From contig CAWUKD010000082.1 in NCBI GenBank assembly GCA_963922815.1, positions 1-15,842 on the forward strand: 15,842 nt of DNA, read 5' to 3'. This stretch comes from SZUA-146 sp963922815 (GTDB lineage: Bacteria > Pseudomonadota > Gammaproteobacteria > Steroidobacterales > SZUA-146). The number at the start of each line of letters is the position of its first letter. The stretch's first letter is position 1. Below are positions 1 through 6,771 of the stretch, piece after piece. Below the pieces are notes generated by a model. That model saw only the letters and a list, made by a program, of their open reading frames with translations, ran no database searches and was not told where the DNA came from. The position numbers and the translations under genes were made by a program.

Positions 1-2
1 AC

Positions 3-1064
3 GCGGTGAAAAAGGCTTTCGGTAAAGCGCGCAAGCGCATTCTGTTTCGATCCCTGATGTCGGCGCTTGTCGTCATCAGTATTTTTGGCGGGATTGCACT
101 CATGCTCAAAAGCGGCGCCACGAGTGTGGCGTCAGGCAATACCTCTGCCGGAACGCTGGGCCAGTTCGTGCTCTATGCCCTGTTTGCCGCCAGCTCAACC
201 GGAGGGCTGAGCGAGGTCTGGGGGCAGATTCAAAGAGCCGCAGGTGCCGTTGAGCGCATAGCCGAACTGCTTGGCACGGAGGCCGATATTCAAAGCCCGT
301 CGAACGCCGTCTATCTCGGCGATACAAGCGCCGGTTCGTTCCGCTTTGAAAACGTGACCTTTGCCTATCCTTCCCGCCTTGACCGTCCGGCTTTGACCGA
401 CTTTTCGCTCGAAGTCAAAGCCGGTGAAACCGTGGCGCTGGTAGGACCCTCTGGGGCCGGAAAAACCACGGTGATGGATCTGCTGCTGCGTTTTTATGAT
501 CCGCAGTCGGGCACCGTACGCGTCAACAGCGTACCGATTCAAAATGCCCGCCTTGATGATTTGCGGGGCCGCTTTGGCGTCGTCGCCCAGACTGCACAAA
601 TCTTTTCCTGTAGCGCCGCCGACAATATCGCTTACGGCCACGATCAGGTCTCAACCGCTGACATTGAAGCCGCCGCACGCGCTGCCCTGGCGGACGATTT
701 CATCAGCGCACTGAAAGACGGCTACGACACCTATCTGGGGGAACGCGGCGTCAGGCTATCCGGCGGACAACAGCAGCGCATAGCGATTGCACGCGCTATT
801 GTGCGCGACCCTTCTATTTTGCTGCTCGATGAAGCCACCAGCTCTCTGGATGCAAAGAGCGAAGCGCTGGTACAGCATGCTCTGGACAACGTCATGGAAA
901 ATCGCACCACGCTGGTGATCGCTCACCGACTCGCCACGGTGCTAAAGGCGGATCGCATCATCGTTATGGATGGCGGTCGCATCGTCGCCGAAGGCTCTCA
1001 CGAAGAGCTGCTCAGACAGGACGGCATTTATCAGGAGTTCGCTTCGTTGCAGCTTACCGAATAG
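3..1064 (+). CDS. ABC exporter, fused permease-ATPase (MsbA-like), C-terminal part
   Basis: This is the distal part of a half-size ABC exporter, a single chain carrying a type-1 transmembrane domain and an ATPase; its 5' end lies outside the window. Counting from the GTG at position 6, which is probably an internal valine, residues 17-35 and about 50-68 are hydrophobic and look like the last membrane helices. The nucleotide-binding domain follows from about residue 112, with Walker A GPSGAGKT at 147-154, the Q-loop glutamine at 195, the signature LSGGQ at 251-255, Walker B ILLLDE at 271-276 and the switch histidine at 307. All catalytic motifs are intact, so the ATPase should be active. Such proteins act as inner-membrane homodimers that export lipids or hydrophobic compounds. 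The substrate cannot be told from this fragment. The gene ends 11 bases from the convergent isomerase gene. Confidence 0.93.
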   Translation, partial: AVKKAFGKARKRILFRSLMSALVVISIFGGIALMLKSGATSVASGNTSAGTLGQFVLYALFAASSTGGLSEVWGQIQRAAGAVERIAELLGTEADIQSPSNAVYLGDTSAGSFRFENVTFAYPSRLDRPALTDFSLEVKAGETVALVGPSGAGKTTVMDLLLRFYDPQSGTVRVNSVPIQNARLDDLRGRFGVVAQTAQIFSCSAADNIAYGHDQVSTADIEAAARAALADDFISALKDGYDTYLGERGVRLSGGQQQRIAIARAIVRDPSILLLDEATSSLDAKSEALVQHALDNVMENRTTLVIAHRLATVLKADRIIVMDGGRIVAEGSHEELLRQDGIYQEFASLQLTE

Positions 1065-1075
1065 ACGCAGAACCG

Positions 1076-1726
1076 CTAGAACGCGTCGGGCTGCCGGGAC
1101 GGATGTGCCGCGGCAAACGCGTCAACCTCTTCACACCGCTGGTAGATGGCCGAAATGGTCGGATACGGACTCATATCGACGTTGAATCGCTGATTGTTAA
1201 TCACCTGCGCGTACAGACAGGCATCTGCCATAGTGGGCGTATCCCCATGACAAAAATCACCGGTTGCCTCGTCACTGACCAGCCTGGTTTCGAGCGCTGT
1301 AAACGTTCGGTGCACCCAGTTTCCGAACCAGTCACTCACCTGCTGATCACTGGCTCCAAAATCGGCTTTCAGGGTATTCAGCACGCTCAGATTGTTCAAC
1401 GGATGAACTTCACAGGCGATCATTAGCGCCATTGAACGAACCCGCGCTCTTCCCCAGGCATCCGAAGGCAAAAGCGGCGGTTCGGGATGAGTTTCTTCGA
1501 GATATTCCATGATCGCGAGTGACTGTCCGAGAATTTTGTCCGGACTGATCTGGAGCGACGGGACGAGCCCCTGAGGATTCATCGACAGATAATCCTCCGA
1601 CTTGTGCTCTTTCTGAAGCAGCGCATAGGACGCGTAATGATAGTCGAGCTTCTTGATATTGAGCGCCACCCGAACACGAATAGAAGTAGAACTTCGAAAA
1701 TAATTATGAAGAACAAGATCCGTCAT
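1076..1726 (-). CDS. maiA: Maleylacetoacetate isomerase / zeta-class glutathione S-transferase
   Basis: A 216-residue cytosolic glutathione transferase of the zeta class, the usual length for the family. It isomerises maleylacetoacetate to fumarylacetoacetate in tyrosine/homogentisate breakdown, using glutathione as cofactor. Visible marks are the N-terminal SSTSxRVR active-site motif (residues 12-19), the NPQGLVP loop with the cis-proline (50-56), the glutathione-binding Gln-Ser at 68-69, and the helical-domain motif IACEVHPLNNL (103-113). The family motif often has Cys where this protein has Thr14, and bacterial members vary there. The ATG at 1726 is preferred over the longer frame to 1789 because GGAGGTG lies 7-9 bases upstream and homology begins at once with MTDLVLHNYFRS. 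No fumarylacetoacetase or homogentisate dioxygenase gene is in the window, so a role as a general zeta GST remains possible. Confidence 0.88.
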   Translation of the reverse strand: MTDLVLHNYFRSSTSIRVRVALNIKKLDYHYASYALLQKEHKSEDYLSMNPQGLVPSLQISPDKILGQSLAIMEYLEETHPEPPLLPSDAWGRARVRSMALMIACEVHPLNNLSVLNTLKADFGASDQQVSDWFGNWVHRTFTALETRLVSDEATGDFCHGDTPTMADACLYAQVINNQRFNVDMSPYPTISAIYQRCEEVDAFAAAHPSRQPDAF

Positions 1727-1903
1727 GGTGCGGCACCTCCCGACGATTACGTGGCTGTCAATGTACCAAGACCCCATGGTCGAAGTCACTCCATAATCGG
1801 CCGTCCGGTGATATAGTCTGAAGCGTAGATGGCGTTACAAAAAAACGGCAGCATGGAGCGTCTGGCCACAATCCCTGTATCCACGTTAACAATGGCGGAA
1901 TGA

Positions 1904-2635
1904 ATGCGACTGGTAGTCTGGAATATCCGCTATGGGGCGGGCTTTGGTGCAGCCTTTCACCTCCCGTTGCCCGGCGCCGGCTATTTACGAAACAATCAAC
2001 AAAATATCGGGCGCATTACTGAATATTTAGGCTCCACGGCACCGGACGTCGTTGGCCTGATAGAGGTCGACACCGGCTCTATTCGATCGGGCATTAATCA
2101 GGCCCAGACCATCGGTGAAGCCCTGGGCCACTATTCGACCTACCAGTGCAAGTACGGTCGGGCATCGATCAATCAACGCGTACCGGTTCTACGCAATCAG
2201 GGAAATGCGTTTCTGTGCGAACCGAGCGTTACGGATGAGCGATTTCACTACTTCGACACGGGCATCAAGCGGCTGATTATTGAACTGGAGCTTGATGGCG
2301 TGGCGATCTTTCTGGTGCACCTGTCTTTAAAGTACCGGCATCGACAGTCTCAGCTGCGCCATCTGCATCAATTGATCTCGGAAACCTCCAAACCCGTCAT
2401 AGTCGCCGGAGACTTCAACACCTTCTGGGGCGATGACGAGATGTACCTGTTTCGTAAAGCGGCCAGACTGACCAGCGCCAATCAACACAACGTTCCAACC
2501 TACCCGGCTAAAACCCCCAAGCATGAACTCGACTTCATTCTGTACGGTGAGGGTGTGACCGCCAATCACTTTGAAGTACCCGACATCCGGCTTTCTGACC
2601 ATCGGCCGCTGATCTTCGATTTCAACGTATCCTGA
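1904..2635 (+). CDS. Endonuclease/exonuclease/phosphatase (EEP) family hydrolase
   Basis: A 243-residue protein of the EEP superfamily (DNase I, Exo III, sphingomyelinase and inositol-phosphatase fold). The metal and catalytic motifs appear in the expected order: WN at residues 6-7, the metal-binding glutamate in IEVD (Glu54), the histidine in VHLSLK (His139), GDFN at 169-172, the Asp in HELDF (Asp210), and the terminal SDHRP with the catalytic Asp232-His233 pair. I see no signal peptide, so the protein is probably cytosolic. It is divergent from the isomerase gene, with 177 bases between the two starts. The start is ATG 1904, preceded by GGCGGA with a short 4-base spacer. The family fold does not fix the substrate, which could be a nucleic acid, a phospholipid or a phosphoinositide-like compound. 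I do not recognise a specific named member. Confidence 0.85.
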   Translation: MRLVVWNIRYGAGFGAAFHLPLPGAGYLRNNQQNIGRITEYLGSTAPDVVGLIEVDTGSIRSGINQAQTIGEALGHYSTYQCKYGRASINQRVPVLRNQGNAFLCEPSVTDERFHYFDTGIKRLIIELELDGVAIFLVHLSLKYRHRQSQLRHLHQLISETSKPVIVAGDFNTFWGDDEMYLFRKAARLTSANQHNVPTYPAKTPKHELDFILYGEGVTANHFEVPDIRLSDHRPLIFDFNVS

Positions 2636-2716
2636 GCTCGATATCGAACTGAGCTAAAGCCACCGCAGGACGTGGCGTACGGAGCCTTAATGGCGACCGG
2701 CAGGAGCGCTGATGAC

Positions 2717-2731
2717 ACAACGTCACGTTGT
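2717..2731. promoter_or_regulatory. Perfect 15-base palindrome upstream of the fad operon, operator candidate
   Basis: ACAACGT-C-ACGTTGT is a perfect inverted repeat with 7-base arms and a single central base. It sits 4 bases upstream of the best -35 candidate of the fadI-like gene, in the 247-base gap between the EEP gene and the operon. Its form is typical of a site for a dimeric regulator such as a TetR-family protein. It does not resemble the FadR or PsrA consensus as I know them. The TTTT that follows could also make it a weak hairpin terminator for the EEP gene, but the loop would be very short. Confidence 0.35.
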
Positions 2732-2735
2732 TTTG

Positions 2736-2764
2736 TTGCGTTGCGAAAGGTTTGATTTTATGAT
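2736..2764 (+). promoter_or_regulatory. Candidate sigma-70 promoter for the fadI-fadJ-thioesterase operon
   Basis: A good -10 hexamer, TATGAT (2759-2764), lies 17 bases after a weak -35, TTGCGT (2736-2741). This would give a leader of roughly 110 bases before the ATG at 2883. The weak -35 and the adjacent palindrome suggest regulated expression. The rest of the gap (2765-2882) is AT-rich near the gene, with a TTACAT hexamer repeated exactly 10 bases apart at 2834 and 2844. Confidence 0.35.
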
Positions 2765-2882
2765 GAAAGCTGGATACGGACAAACATTCCGAACGCCTCT
2801 TCGGTCGTTCTCTAACGGCTGATAAATCATAATTTACATGTGCTTACATACTTTTCTTCAAGTTAAATAACTGGTGAAATCC

Positions 2883-4190
2883 ATGATCGATTCGAGAGCG
2901 TATCCGACGGGGCGGCCCGTCTACATCGTGGACGGGAGCCGTACCCCGTTCCTGCGGGCGGCTGGCCGACCCAACGCGTTTTCGGCCTCTGACCTCGCGG
3001 TGGCGGCGTCGCGACCTTTGATCGCGCGCCAGCCATTTGAACCGATGGATATTGACGAAGTGGTTCTGGGTTGCGCCATGCCCTCCCCGGATGAAGCCAA
3101 CATCGGTCGTATCCTTGCATTGCGACTGGGCTGTGGTCACCAGGTACCCGGCTATACGGTCATGAGAAACTGCGCCTCGGCGATGCAGGCACTCGATAGC
3201 GCCGCAAAAGACATCAGCCTCGGCCGGGCCAACCTCGTTCTGGCGGGCGGCACAGAAGCCATGAGTCGCGCGCCGCTGATCTACAACGAAACAGCCGTTA
3301 ACTGGTTTGCTGACTCAGCCAGGGCGCGTTCACCGGTGGCTAAAGCCAGGGCCATGAGCAAGCTACCTCTGAAGGCCTTCCTGAATCCGGTCATCAGCCT
3401 CATACGCGGACTCAACGACAGTACGATCAACGTCAATATGGGCCAGACCTGCGAAATCGTGGCTCACCGCTTCAACATCTCGCGAGCGGAAATGGACAAG
3501 TACGCCGTCAGAAGCCATCTTCGTCTGGCCGCGGCATTTGATGAAGGCCGCATGGATGAGGTCGAGTCGATCTACTCTGCCCAGGGTGATGTGTTTTCTG
3601 AAGATACGGGCCTAAGGCGCGATAGTAGCGAAGAAAAACTCGCCAGGCTGCGCCCCGTCTTTGATCGCAAATCAGGCCTGGTAACCCCGGGGAACAGCTC
3701 GCAAATAACCGACGGAGCCGCCATGCTCCTGCTTGCCAGCGAGGACGCGGTTCGCGAGCACAACCTCCGGCCAATGGGAGTCCTGGTAGATACGCAGTGG
3801 GCAGCCCTCGACCCCGCCGAGATGGGACTGGGCCCCGTCCACGCATCGACCCCCCTGCTGAAACGCCACGGCCTGAGCCTGGATCAGATCGACGTCTTTG
3901 AAATTAACGAAGCCTTTGCAGGCCAGGTACTGGGATGCATCAAAGCCTGGGAGAGCGACGACTATTGCCGTGACCAGCTCGGGCTGGATGGCGCCCTTGG
4001 CTCCATCGATCCTGAGCGGCTGAACATCGACGGCGGCGCCGTCAGCATTGGACATCCAGTGGGAGCAAGCGGCTCGCGCATCGTGCTGCACGCCCTGAAA
4101 TCTCTGGAACAACGCGGCGAGAAACGCGCACTCGCTTCACTCTGCATCGGCGGCGGCCAGGGTGGCGCCATGCTGGTCGAACGGGTTTAA
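2883..4190 (+). CDS. fadI: Acetyl-CoA acyltransferase (thiolase), FadI/trifunctional beta-subunit type
   Basis: A 435-residue thiolase, close to the 436 residues of E. coli FadI. It would catalyse the last step of beta-oxidation, splitting 3-ketoacyl-CoA with CoA to acetyl-CoA and a shortened acyl-CoA. Counting from ATG 2883, the nucleophilic cysteine is Cys97 in RNCASAMQA, the NEAF motif is at 342-345, the catalytic His391 lies in SIGHPVGASG, and the second active-site cysteine is Cys421 in CIGGGQGG. Residues about 140-178 form a basic, amphipathic insertion like the membrane-associating segment of FadI and mitochondrial beta subunits. ATG 2883 is chosen over GTG 2874 because TGGTGA lies 5 bases upstream of it and nothing similar precedes the GTG. 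The fadJ-like partner starts 9 bases downstream. The symbol follows this pairing and the insertion; the protein is divergent from E. coli FadI. Confidence 0.88.
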   Translation: MIDSRAYPTGRPVYIVDGSRTPFLRAAGRPNAFSASDLAVAASRPLIARQPFEPMDIDEVVLGCAMPSPDEANIGRILALRLGCGHQVPGYTVMRNCASAMQALDSAAKDISLGRANLVLAGGTEAMSRAPLIYNETAVNWFADSARARSPVAKARAMSKLPLKAFLNPVISLIRGLNDSTINVNMGQTCEIVAHRFNISRAEMDKYAVRSHLRLAAAFDEGRMDEVESIYSAQGDVFSEDTGLRRDSSEEKLARLRPVFDRKSGLVTPGNSSQITDGAAMLLLASEDAVREHNLRPMGVLVDTQWAALDPAEMGLGPVHASTPLLKRHGLSLDQIDVFEINEAFAGQVLGCIKAWESDDYCRDQLGLDGALGSIDPERLNIDGGAVSIGHPVGASGSRIVLHALKSLEQRGEKRALASLCIGGGQGGAMLVERV

Positions 4191-4199
4191 GGAGTTCAC

Positions 4200-6248
4200 A
4201 TGAGTACTGAATACAAACACTGGAACACGACGATCGATGATGAGGGCGTTGCCTGGGTCTGGCTGGACAAGCAGGATTCAAGCGCCAACACGCTAGGCCG
4301 CGAGATCATGGAAGAGCTCAACGAGCAGCTGGCTGCACTGGAATCGAGCCCGCCCAAGGCCGCTGTTTTTACTTCGGCAAAATCAAGCGGCTTTATCGCC
4401 GGTGCCGACATCACTGAATTCACTCAGGTCACCACTCCTGATGAAGTCTATGAGCTGGTTCGGGCGGGACAAGGCGTACTGGACCGACTCGAGGCGCTGC
4501 CCTTTCCAACCGTCGCAATGATCAATGGCTTTGCTCTGGGCGGCGGACTTGAACTGGCTCTGGCCTGCGACTACCGGGTTGCAGTGGACTACGACAAGGC
4601 GCGCCTGGGACTGCCCGAAGTCATGCTGGGCATACACCCGGGATTCGGCGGCACGGTCAGAACGCCAAGGCTTGTAGGTCCCGCGGCTGCGCTTGACATG
4701 ATGCTGACCGGGCGCGGGCTGCGCCCAGCAGCAGCGAAGAAAATCGGCCTTGTGGATGCCGTCGTACCCCGACGCCATTTGCAGCGAACTGCCCGAAAAA
4801 TGGCACTTTCTCCACCGAAAAAAACACGAATGTCGCTGAAAAACAGGCTCATGAATTCGGGGCTTGCGCGCCCACTGATTGCCAGTATGAGCGCCAAACA
4901 GGCCGCAAAAAAAGCATCTATTGATCACTACCCGGCGCCGTACGCCATTATCGATCTGTGGAAAGACTACGCGGGCAATCCGGCACAGGCCTACGAGCAG
5001 GAAGCCCGGTCTATCGCCAAATTAATTTGTGGTGATACGGCACAAAACCTTGTGAAGGTCTTCCTGATGCAGGACAGACTTAAGGCCCTGGATACCGGCA
5101 TCGACTTTCCGGTTGATCATGTTCACGTCGTCGGTGCCGGCGTCATGGGCGGTGATATCGCAGCCTGGTGCGCGCTGAAAGGCATGCGGGTAACCCTGCA
5201 GGATCGCGAACCCAAGTACATCGCTCCGGCCATCCAGCGAGCCCACAAGCTGTTTTCCAAAAAGCTGCGCAAGCCCCATCTTGTTCAGGCAGCCATGGAT
5301 CGACTGATGCCCGACGTCGACGGCGGAGGCGTAGTCAACGCGGACGTCATCATAGAAGCGATTTACGAGAACCTCGAAGCCAAGCAGGCGCTCTACGCGA
5401 CTATCGAGCCAAGAATGAAAGCCGGCGCGGTGCTGGCAACCAATACGTCCAGCATCAAGCTGGAGGAGCTGGGTCAGTCTTTGCAGGATCCTGCACGGCT
5501 CATCGGCCTGCATTTTTTCAATCCGGTCGCACAGATGCAGCTGGTCGAAGTGATTCACTCCGACCTGACGCGCCGTAGCGAAGTCGACAAAGGCATCGCG
5601 TTCGCGCGCCACATCAGCCGACTACCGCTACCTTGCAAGAGCGCGCCGGGATTTGTCGTTAATCGAATTCTGTTTCCGTACATGATCGAGGCCATGAACA
5701 TTGGCCTGGAAGGCGTCCCGCTGGCGGCCATAGACAAAGCTGCCAAGGATTTCGGCATGTTTATGGGCCCGGTTGAGCTCGCTGACACCGTGGGGCTCGA
5801 CGTGTCTTATCACGTGGCCCAGGTGTTTGCCCGGGAGTTCGGTATGCAGATTCCGGACAGGCTCAAGAACATGGTCGACGCCAAAACGCTGGGGCGCAAG
5901 AGCGGTCAGGGGTTTTATACCTGGAAAAAAGGCCGGGCCGTCAAGCCGTCGATTCCAAAAACCTTTGTACCCGATCCCTCACTGATCGACCGACTCATGC
6001 TTCCGCTGATCAACGAAGCCGCCGCCTGCCTGCGGGAAGGCATTGTAGAAGACTCTGACCTGCTGGACGCAGGGGTTATTTTCGGCTGCGGATTTGCTCC
6101 GTTCACCGCCGGCCCCATTAACTACGCAAAGTCCCGCGGCATCGACAACGTGCAGAACGCGCTCACCGAACTGGCCGCGGCTCACGGCGAACGATTCACA
6201 CCCGATACCTATTGGGAAACGGTCAACAGCGCCGGAAACCAGTCATGA
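4200..6248 (+). CDS. fadJ: Bifunctional enoyl-CoA hydratase / 3-hydroxyacyl-CoA dehydrogenase
   Basis: A 682-residue two-enzyme chain, the alpha subunit of a fatty-acid oxidation complex. The N-terminal crotonase domain (about 10-200) has the oxyanion-hole GADI motif (68-71), GGGLEL with Glu118, and LPEV with Glu140; these are the two hydratase glutamates. A lysine-rich linker (about 201-240) leads to an NAD-binding Rossmann domain with VGAGVMGG at 311-318. The dehydrogenase catalytic His438 lies in LHFFNPV, with the NTSS motif at 415-418 and PGFVVNRIL at 483-491. A tandem C-terminal helical domain completes the dehydrogenase. All key residues are present. It would convert enoyl-CoA to 3-ketoacyl-CoA for the thiolase encoded just upstream. 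GGAG lies 5 bases before the ATG. It is slightly shorter than E. coli FadJ (714). FadB-type identity is less likely because the thiolase gene comes first and carries the FadI-like insertion. Confidence 0.93.
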   Translation: MSTEYKHWNTTIDDEGVAWVWLDKQDSSANTLGREIMEELNEQLAALESSPPKAAVFTSAKSSGFIAGADITEFTQVTTPDEVYELVRAGQGVLDRLEALPFPTVAMINGFALGGGLELALACDYRVAVDYDKARLGLPEVMLGIHPGFGGTVRTPRLVGPAAALDMMLTGRGLRPAAAKKIGLVDAVVPRRHLQRTARKMALSPPKKTRMSLKNRLMNSGLARPLIASMSAKQAAKKASIDHYPAPYAIIDLWKDYAGNPAQAYEQEARSIAKLICGDTAQNLVKVFLMQDRLKALDTGIDFPVDHVHVVGAGVMGGDIAAWCALKGMRVTLQDREPKYIAPAIQRAHKLFSKKLRKPHLVQAAMDRLMPDVDGGGVVNADVIIEAIYENLEAKQALYATIEPRMKAGAVLATNTSSIKLEELGQSLQDPARLIGLHFFNPVAQMQLVEVIHSDLTRRSEVDKGIAFARHISRLPLPCKSAPGFVVNRILFPYMIEAMNIGLEGVPLAAIDKAAKDFGMFMGPVELADTVGLDVSYHVAQVFAREFGMQIPDRLKNMVDAKTLGRKSGQGFYTWKKGRAVKPSIPKTFVPDPSLIDRLMLPLINEAAACLREGIVEDSDLLDAGVIFGCGFAPFTAGPINYAKSRGIDNVQNALTELAAAHGERFTPDTYWETVNSAGNQS

Positions 6249-6652
6249 GTCGGGACGATAAGAGACTCTTGCGCTCCGACGTGGGGGAACCTACGGTCCG
6301 CACCATGGCCATGCCCAAGGACGCCAACTGGCTCGGCGACATATTTGGCGGCTGGCTGATGTCACATGCCGATATTGCCGGAGCCGTTCTCGCCTACCGG
6401 CGGGCTGCCGGCAAGGTCGTTACGGTAGGAGTCAAAGACTTTGAGTTCACCGCTCCTGTCTATATTGGTGATGTCGTTACCTTTTTTACCCGAATCACTC
6501 GCGTTGGACGCACCTCGATCACGATAAACGTTCGGGTATTCGCTGAACGGGCTGGCTCCCAGCCCGGCGAGCATGCGGAAGTTGCCACGGGAAGCTTCGT
6601 GTATGTCCACGTAGATGACCTGGGGAATGCCGTACAAGTCCCGGAAATCTAA
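6245..6652 (+). CDS. YciA-type hotdog-fold acyl-CoA thioesterase
   Basis: A 135-residue acyl-CoA thioesterase of the YciA/BFIT hotdog family, which hydrolyses acyl-CoA to free acid and CoA. The diagnostic stretch GDIFGGWLMS followed by ADIAGA spans residues 31-47, and Asp43 is the expected catalytic aspartate. Strands with VKDFEFTAPVYIGD (64-76) fit the rest of the fold. ATG 6245 overlaps the TGA of the upstream gene as ATGA, so the two should be translationally coupled; GGAAA about 8 bases upstream may assist. A longer frame begins at 6212 but lies inside fadJ and has no homologous N-terminus. Its place as third gene of a beta-oxidation operon suggests release of CoA from stalled or excess acyl-CoA. 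The chain-length preference cannot be read from the sequence. Confidence 0.9.
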   Translation: MSRDDKRLLRSDVGEPTVRTMAMPKDANWLGDIFGGWLMSHADIAGAVLAYRRAAGKVVTVGVKDFEFTAPVYIGDVVTFFTRITRVGRTSITINVRVFAERAGSQPGEHAEVATGSFVYVHVDDLGNAVQVPEI

Positions 6653-6718
6653 GTTCAAAATAGTGTGATTCAGGTGGTATTTAGCCACCCGGTGGTGTGA
6701 TAGACTCGCTTGCATAAT

Positions 6719-6738
6719 CAGGCGTTAAATCGCGCCTG
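6719..6738 (+). promoter_or_regulatory. Inverted repeat in the leader of the cNMP-rhodanese gene
   Basis: CAGGCG and CGCCTG form a perfect 6-base-pair stem around the 8-base loop TTAAATCG. It lies 33 bases before the ATG at 6772 and directly after CATAAT (6713-6718), a possible -10 element with no convincing -35. It could be an operator at the transcription start or a leader hairpin. Upstream, GGTGG (6673-6677), CCACC (6685-6689) and GGTGG (6691-6695) form another small pairing set just after the thioesterase stop. None has a T-tract, so a terminator between the two genes is not evident. Confidence 0.25.
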
Positions 6739-6771
6739 TTCTGGCCCTACAGCTTTGATAATTTGGAAAAA

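Noticed and set aside
195..641. 148-codon open frame on the minus strand inside the ABC exporter gene
   Set aside because: It lies antisense within a gene with intact ABC motifs, and its translation shows no recognisable domain.
1064..1087. GACGC/GCGTC hairpin between the convergent ABC and isomerase genes
   Set aside because: The stem is only 5 base pairs with a 14-base loop and there is no T-tract on either strand.
1727..1789. Longer N-terminus for the maleylacetoacetate isomerase
   Set aside because: The extra 21 residues have no family counterpart, and the strong GGAGGTG site points to the start at 1726.
2869..2875. FadR half-site (AACTGGT) next to the thiolase start
   Set aside because: Only one half of the operator is present and it overlaps the ribosome-binding region; no paired half follows.
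4383..5612. Long minus-strand open frames (4383-4928 and 5022-5612) inside the fadJ-like gene
   Set aside because: Both are shadows of a gene with complete catalytic motifs; the translations have no family signature.
6664..6711. CRP sites before the cNMP-rhodanese gene
   Set aside because: Only TGTGA half-sites are present; the positions expected for TCACA do not match, so no full site is called.
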